Below are positions 22,436 through 26,254 of a stretch of 26,254 nt of DNA, in pieces. This stretch comes from an uncultured Acetatifactor sp. (GTDB lineage: Bacteria > Bacillota > Clostridia > Lachnospirales > Lachnospiraceae): the NCBI GenBank assembly GCA_910586835.1, contig CAJUJU010000057.1, positions 1 to 26,254 of the forward strand, written 5' to 3'. The notes under the pieces are model-generated. The model made no database searches and was not told where the DNA came from. It was given only the letters and a program-made list of their open reading frames with translations. The translations under genes and the position numbers were made by a program. The stretch's first letter is position 1. Every line of letters begins with the position of its first letter.

Positions 22436-23359
22436 ATGGTTAATAGAATGCTGGATGTCAGTTTGCTGGGAACAGGCGGGATGATGCCGCTGCCCTATCG
22501 GTGGCTCACCTCGCTGATGCTTCGCTACAACGGAAAAAGTATACTGTTTGACTGCGGGGAGGGAACGCAGATTGCGCTCAGGGAGAAGGGATGGAGTCCC
22601 AAGCCCATTGATATTATGTGTTTTACCCACTACCATGCGGATCATATCAGCGGTCTTCCGGGAATGCTTCTCACCATGGGAAATGCGGAGCGCACGGAAC
22701 CTCTTCTGCTGATCGGTCCCAGGGGATTGTCCAGGACGGTGAACGCGCTGCGCACCATCGCGCCGGAGCTTCCCTTTGAGGTACGTTACCAGGAGATTAC
22801 CGAGGCAGAACAGGAATTTTCTTTTGATGGTTTTCGGATTAGGGCTTTCAAGGTGAACCATAGTGTGTTATGCTATGGATATAGTATGATGGTTGACAGA
22901 ACGGGACGGTTTGACAGGGAACGGGCCCTGGAACAGCAGATTCCGATGAAGCTGTGGAGCAGGCTGCAGAAGGGTGAAACCGTGGAGGCGGACGGGCGCA
23001 CTTTTACGCCGGATATGGTTCTGGGCGCAGAGAGGAAGGGCCTCAAGGTAACCTATTGCACCGATTCACGTCCCACGGATTCCATAATCGCCAATGCGGA
23101 AGGAGCGGATCTGTTGATTTTGGAGGGCATGTACGGAGAGCCGGATAAACTGGTCAAGGCCAGGGAAAACAGGCATATGACCATGTACGAGGCTGCGCGG
23201 CTTGCCAGGGACGCAGGGGTTCCGGAACTGTGGCTGACACATTACAGTCCTTCTCTCCTGCACCCGGAGGAGTATCTGGGAGAGGTGCGGAAGATTTTTC
23301 CGGGCGCCGTAGCGGCGAAGGATGGAAGGACTCTGGAACTGAATTTTGAAGAAGAATAG
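22436..23359 (+). CDS. rnz: ribonuclease Z (metallo-beta-lactamase fold)
   Basis: A 307-residue endonuclease of the beta-lactamase fold that trims the 3' ends of precursor tRNAs lacking an encoded CCA. Motifs: LLGTGGMMPLP at the start, FDCGEGTQIALRE, the zinc motif FTHYHADHISGLPGML (HYHADH at 65-70), NHSVLCYGY (His142), TYCTDSRPT (Asp210), NRHMTMYEAARLA (His247) and LTHYSP (His269). All ligands of the two-zinc site are present. The start is ATG 22436 with AGGAAAGG just upstream; ATG 22448 is an alternative that would remove only four residues. The two serine tRNA genes later in the window lack an encoded CCA, so they are the sort of substrate this enzyme handles. Confidence 0.92.
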   Translation: MVNRMLDVSLLGTGGMMPLPYRWLTSLMLRYNGKSILFDCGEGTQIALREKGWSPKPIDIMCFTHYHADHISGLPGMLLTMGNAERTEPLLLIGPRGLSRTVNALRTIAPELPFEVRYQEITEAEQEFSFDGFRIRAFKVNHSVLCYGYSMMVDRTGRFDRERALEQQIPMKLWSRLQKGETVEADGRTFTPDMVLGAERKGLKVTYCTDSRPTDSIIANAEGADLLILEGMYGEPDKLVKARENRHMTMYEAARLARDAGVPELWLTHYSPSLLHPEEYLGEVRKIFPGAVAAKDGRTLELNFEEE

Positions 23360-23393
23360 ATTTGGTGCCGTCTTGCGGCAGAAGAGAGGACGC

Positions 23394-23966
23394 ATGAAAA
23401 AATCCACGGTGGTTATAACGGTAATTTTGATATTGGCGGTGGTCGGAGTGGTCGGAGTTTATGCCGTTCTGACAGGCAGGGCGAAGGCGAACGCGGATAA
23501 CGCGGTGATGACTCCTGTGCAGCTTGTGCTCAGCAGAGATCTTTCCATGGAGTACCCGGGAACTGTGAAGGAGGTTGTGAAGTACTACACGGAAATCGAA
23601 AAGTGCTTCTGCAACGAAGACTGCACGGAAGAGGAGATAGAGCAGCTGGGACTGCGTGCCAGAGAGCTTTTTGACGACGAACTGAAGGAGGCCAATGAGC
23701 CGGAGGCTTATCTGACAAGATTGAAGGCTGATATTAACGCATTCAAGAGCGACAAACGCAGAATAAGCAGCGTGGCGGTAGCTGCCAGCACCAGCGTGGA
23801 CTTTTTTTCCGAGGACGGTTTTGAATTTGCAAGAATCTACTGCGGCTATAATGTGATGAGCTCCAGCGGAAAGAATTCTCCCCAGGGAAGAGTTTTTCTT
23901 CTGCGCCGTGACGAGAACAAGCGATGGAAGATCTATGGCTGGGAAGCATACAAAGGAAATAAGTGA
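23394..23966 (+). CDS. membrane-anchored protein of unknown function
   Basis: A 190-residue protein with one N-terminal membrane helix (after MKKST: VVITVILILAVVGVVGVYAV), probably an uncleaved anchor with the rest outside the membrane. The external part has a helical region (VKEVVKYYTEIEKCFC to LKEANEPEAYLTRLKADINAFKS) and a beta-like end (GRVFLLRRDENKRWKIYGWEAY). I do not recognise a family with known function; the fold resembles NTF2-like or DUF4878-type accessory domains only loosely. GAGG lies five bases before ATG 23394; an in-frame ATG at 23346 overlaps the end of rnz. The tsaD start follows its stop by 16 bases. Confidence 0.8.
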   Translation: MKKSTVVITVILILAVVGVVGVYAVLTGRAKANADNAVMTPVQLVLSRDLSMEYPGTVKEVVKYYTEIEKCFCNEDCTEEEIEQLGLRARELFDDELKEANEPEAYLTRLKADINAFKSDKRRISSVAVAASTSVDFFSEDGFEFARIYCGYNVMSSSGKNSPQGRVFLLRRDENKRWKIYGWEAYKGNK

Positions 23967-23982
23967 TTTGGAGGAAGGCGGT

Positions 23983-25008
23983 TTGGAGCAGCTTAATAGG
24001 GAAGATACTCTGATCCTGGCGATTGAGAGTTCCTGTGACGAGACAGCGGCCTCTGTGGTGAAAAACGGCAGAGAGGTGCTGTCCGACGTTATTTATACAC
24101 AGATTGCACTGCACACCCGGTTCGGCGGAGTAGTGCCGGAGATCGCATCCAGAAAACATATCGAAAAAATAAATCAGGTGATTGAGCAGGCGCTGGAGGA
24201 CGCGGGAGTGGGTCTTTCGGATATCACCGCCATTGCCGTGACCTATGGGCCCGGACTGGTGGGAGCTCTGCTGGTAGGGGTGGCGGAGGCGAAGGCGATC
24301 AGCTTTGCCACGGGGATCCCGCTGGTGGGGGTGCATCATATCAGCGGACATATCAGTGCAAACTATATCGAACACAGGGAGTTGGAGCCTCCCTTTTTAT
24401 GTCTGGTGGCTTCCGGAGGACATTCCCATCTTGTGAATGTCCGTGATTACGGGGAATATGACATCATTGGAAGAACCAGGGACGACGCGGCGGGGGAAGC
24501 GTTTGACAAGGTGGCAAGGGCAATCGGCCTGGGATATCCAGGAGGGCCTAAGATAGACAGCCTTGCCAGGGAAGGAAATCCCGATGCGATTCCCTTTCCC
24601 AGGGCAAAGGTTGCAGAGAATGAGTATGATTTCAGCTTCAGCGGTCTGAAGTCCGCCGTCTTGAATTATCTCAACTCCTGTCAGATGAAAGGGGAGGAAG
24701 TAAACCGGGCGGATGTTGCGGCTTCCTTCCAGAAGGCCGTGACGGATGTGCTGACAGAACATTCCCTGCACGCGGCGGAGAGTCTGGGCTGCCGGAAATT
24801 TGCCATCGCAGGAGGTGTTGCATCCAATTCCTCCCTCAGAAGGGCTTTTGAACAGGAATGTGCCGCCAGAGGAATCGAATTCTTTTATCCTTCGCCGCGA
24901 TACTGCACGGATAATGCGGCGATGATAGGTGCAGCCGGTTACTATGAATATAAAAGGGGTGTATGCCACGGGTATGATCTGAACGCGGTGCCGAATTTAA
25001 AGCTTTGA
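23983..25008 (+). CDS. tsaD: tRNA N6-adenosine threonylcarbamoyltransferase TsaD
   Basis: TsaD transfers the threonylcarbamoyl group to A37 of ANN-decoding tRNAs, working with TsaB and TsaE encoded just upstream. Sequence: ILAIESSCDETAASVV at the start, then VVPEIASRKHIEKI, the metal motif HHISGH (His119, His123), LVASGGHSHL, GEAFDKVARAIGLGYPGGP, FSFSGLKSA, AIAGGVASN and CTDNAAMIG. It is complete at 341 residues. I chose TTG 23983 because GGAGG lies eight bases before it and the next residues lead straight into the family start; ATG 23935 lies inside the preceding gene and would add a non-conserved 16 residues. It is the last t6A gene of the cluster. Confidence 0.95.
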   Translation: MEQLNREDTLILAIESSCDETAASVVKNGREVLSDVIYTQIALHTRFGGVVPEIASRKHIEKINQVIEQALEDAGVGLSDITAIAVTYGPGLVGALLVGVAEAKAISFATGIPLVGVHHISGHISANYIEHRELEPPFLCLVASGGHSHLVNVRDYGEYDIIGRTRDDAAGEAFDKVARAIGLGYPGGPKIDSLAREGNPDAIPFPRAKVAENEYDFSFSGLKSAVLNYLNSCQMKGEEVNRADVAASFQKAVTDVLTEHSLHAAESLGCRKFAIAGGVASNSSLRRAFEQECAARGIEFFYPSPRYCTDNAAMIGAAGYYEYKRGVCHGYDLNAVPNLKL

Positions 25009-25063
25009 CAAGACAGCGTTTTTCAGATCTATTTGAGTCGCCAAGAGCGGCATGGGGGGGAGT

Positions 25064-25819
25064 ATGGGAGATGCGGCGGAAGGAAAGAAGCCTTACTGTA
25101 CGGTAATTTTGCTTGCCGGCGGCAGCGGGAAAAGAATGGGGACGGATAAGCCAAAGCAGTATCTGGAGATTGGAGGAAAGCCCCTGCTGTGGTATCCGCT
25201 GAGTATTCTGGAGAAGTCAAAAGTAGCGGATGACTGTATTCTTGTGGTGCCCCAGGGAGACATTTCCTATGTAAGGGAATGTATTGTTGAAGCGGGAAGC
25301 TTCTCCAGGGTGCGTGCGATTGTGGCGGGAGGACAGGAACGTTATGAATCTGTCTGGAAGGGATTGCAGGCAGCGGAGAAAGGATCGGATAGACAGGATG
25401 TTTCTCCGGAGATAGTTATGATTCATGACGGGGCGCGGCCGTTTTTGACGGAAGAGCTTCTGGAGCGGTGTTTTCTGGAAGCCGTAAAGTACGGTGCATG
25501 TACTGCGGCGGTGCCGTCCAAGGACACGGTCACGATTTCCGACGGAGAAGGGTTTGAGCGGGAAACGCCGGACAGGAAATATGTGTGGAACGTACAGACA
25601 CCCCAGGCATTCCGGCAGGAGATTCTGCTTCCGGCATTCCGGAAGATGGCAAAGGAGCTGGAGCAGGGAGACGGGCGGGAGAGACTGGCCTGGGTGACGG
25701 ATGACGTGAGTGTGGTGCGCTGCTACGGCGGCGTAAAAATACGGCTTGTGCAGGGGGATTACCGCAATATAAAGGTGACTACCGCGGAAGATCTGGAGGT
25801 CATGAAGGGGTTACTGTAA
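25064..25819 (+). CDS. ispD: 2-C-methyl-D-erythritol 4-phosphate cytidylyltransferase IspD
   Basis: A 251-residue cytoplasmic enzyme that couples CTP to methylerythritol 4-phosphate in the non-mevalonate isoprenoid pathway. Seen: the nucleotide-binding loop LLAGGSGKRMGTDKPKQYL, IVAGGQERYESVWKGL, VMIHDGARPF, ACTAAVPSKDTV, WNVQTPQAFR and VTDDVSVV, in family order, ending with DYRNIKVTTAEDLEVMK. All substrate-binding residues appear intact. The start is uncertain: ATG 25064 follows GGGGGGAG at short spacing; ATG 25052 would add four residues. No other isoprenoid gene is in this window. It is 55 bases after tsaD with no terminator and may be co-transcribed. Confidence 0.95.
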   Translation: MGDAAEGKKPYCTVILLAGGSGKRMGTDKPKQYLEIGGKPLLWYPLSILEKSKVADDCILVVPQGDISYVRECIVEAGSFSRVRAIVAGGQERYESVWKGLQAAEKGSDRQDVSPEIVMIHDGARPFLTEELLERCFLEAVKYGACTAAVPSKDTVTISDGEGFERETPDRKYVWNVQTPQAFRQEILLPAFRKMAKELEQGDGRERLAWVTDDVSVVRCYGGVKIRLVQGDYRNIKVTTAEDLEVMKGLL

Positions 25820-25857
25820 CATATTTATAATTTTTTGTATTTTTTGTAAAAAAAGTG

Positions 25858-25886
25858 TTGACAGAAAAGAGCCTTTTTGCTAGAAT
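25858..25886 (+). promoter_or_regulatory. strong promoter of the serine tRNA genes
   Basis: A consensus -35 TTGACA (25858-25863), 17-base spacer and -10 TAGAAT (25881-25886), in an AT-rich stretch after ispD. It suits stable RNA synthesis. Confidence 0.85.
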
Positions 25887-25917
25887 GATTTTTGCCGTTG
25901 AGACGGTGGCGACGCTT

Positions 25918-26003
25918 GGAGAGATATCGAAGTGGTCATAACGAGGCGGTCTTGAAAACCGTTTGTCCGCAAGGGCGCGTGGGTTCGAATCCCACTCTCT
26001 CCG
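25918..26003 (+). tRNA. tRNA-Ser (anticodon TGA)
   Basis: A class II tRNA of 86 bases. Acceptor GGAGAGA (25918-25924) pairs with TCTCTCC (25996-26002), discriminator G. The anticodon loop is CTTGAAA with anticodon TGA, read on stem GCGGT/ACCGT. A long variable arm (TTGTCCGCAAGGGCG) is typical of serine. T-loop GTTCGAATC is canonical. CCA is not encoded. Confidence 0.96.
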
Positions 26004-26061
26004 CTTGAGGGACAGGGAAGACCCCTCATCATTATATAGAAATGATTGATTCTACTTGCTT

Positions 26062-26150
26062 GGAGAAGTACCCAAGAGGTCGAAGGGACACCCCTGGAAA
26101 GGGTGCAGGTCGTTAATAGCGGCGCGAGGGTTCAAATCCCTCCTTCTCCG
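26062..26150 (+). tRNA. tRNA-Ser (anticodon GGA)
   Basis: An 89-base class II tRNA. Acceptor GGAGAAG (26062-26068) pairs with CTTCTCC (26143-26149), discriminator G. Anticodon stem CACCC/GGGTG frames loop CTGGAAA with anticodon GGA. The long variable arm (GGTCGTTAATAGCGGCG) marks serine. T-loop GTTCAAATC is canonical. CCA is not encoded. It follows the first serine tRNA by 58 bases and probably shares its transcript. Confidence 0.96.
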
Positions 26151-26152
26151 TT

Positions 26153-26175
26153 GGAAAACGGTACTTTGGTTTTCC
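26153..26175 (+). other. hairpin downstream of the second serine tRNA
   Basis: GGAAAAC and GTTTTCC can form a 7-bp stem with a 9-base loop, but no T-run follows. It may be a processing signal or weak terminator. The window ends before a clear terminator or further tRNA. Confidence 0.35.
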
Positions 26176-26254
26176 GGTGGATATACAATATTCACCAGTT
26201 GCTCTTTGACAAATAAACAGTAATGCAACCCTGAAAATTCCAAGAGAATTATTC

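Noticed and set aside
26052..26243. Leftward 63-codon frame over the second serine tRNA
   Set aside because: It is the antisense of a tRNA gene, a common false protein call.

Overview
The window looks like a chromosomal segment of an anaerobic Firmicute of the class Clostridia, most likely Lachnospiraceae. This is inferred from the gene content (a secA-prfB pair, a tsaE-tsaB-rimI-rnz-tsaD cluster, an FMN riboswitch ahead of ribU), AGGAGG-type ribosome binding sites, TTGACA/TATAAT promoters, and the style of the small uncharacterised membrane proteins. No phage, conjugative element, IS transposase or CRISPR array is visible.

Layout. At 55-1989 a leftward three-gene operon encodes an M29-like aminopeptidase, a small unknown protein and an ArsR-DUF2087 regulator; an AT-rich promoter carries inverted-repeat half-sites. 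At 2195-3358 (leftward) is a cytoplasmic pectinesterase with a hexapeptide-repeat insert. At 3633-7400 (rightward) lie secA and prfB; prfB needs a +1 frameshift at CTT TAA C. A terminator follows, then a TraX-like membrane protein (7525-8310) and the decayed C-terminal half of an HxlR regulator. At 8517-10357 a leftward operon encodes a DUF4190-like membrane protein, a small HEXXH protein and a DUF975 membrane protein. At 10573-13346 are tex and a translationally coupled small unknown gene.

At 13420-18165 a MarR regulator and a heterodimeric ABC exporter are driven by a promoter with two tandem MarR-type palindromes, followed by a long leader holding two 120-bp structured repeats. At 18173-19411 an FMN riboswitch with terminator precedes ribU; a related copy of the same structured repeat sits between the terminator and ribU. 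At 19549-25819 are a YcxB-like protein, the t6A genes tsaE, tsaB and tsaD interleaved with rimI, a zinc-ribbon protein, RNase Z and a membrane-anchored unknown, then ispD. The window ends with two serine tRNA genes (anticodons TGA and GGA) behind a strong promoter.

The best candidate for something undescribed is the intergenic repeat at 13482-13754 and 18463-18593. Both loci share a 28-bp 5' end starting in the T-run of a hairpin, and a 20-bp 3' core. They can fold into the same nested-stem structure although one helix differs in sequence (CACC/GGTG against CTTCC/GGAAG), as expected of a structured RNA in the leaders of transporter operons. The UAA-type prfB frameshift site is the second notable point. 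All identifications were made by reading the sequence; no database search or folding program was run.
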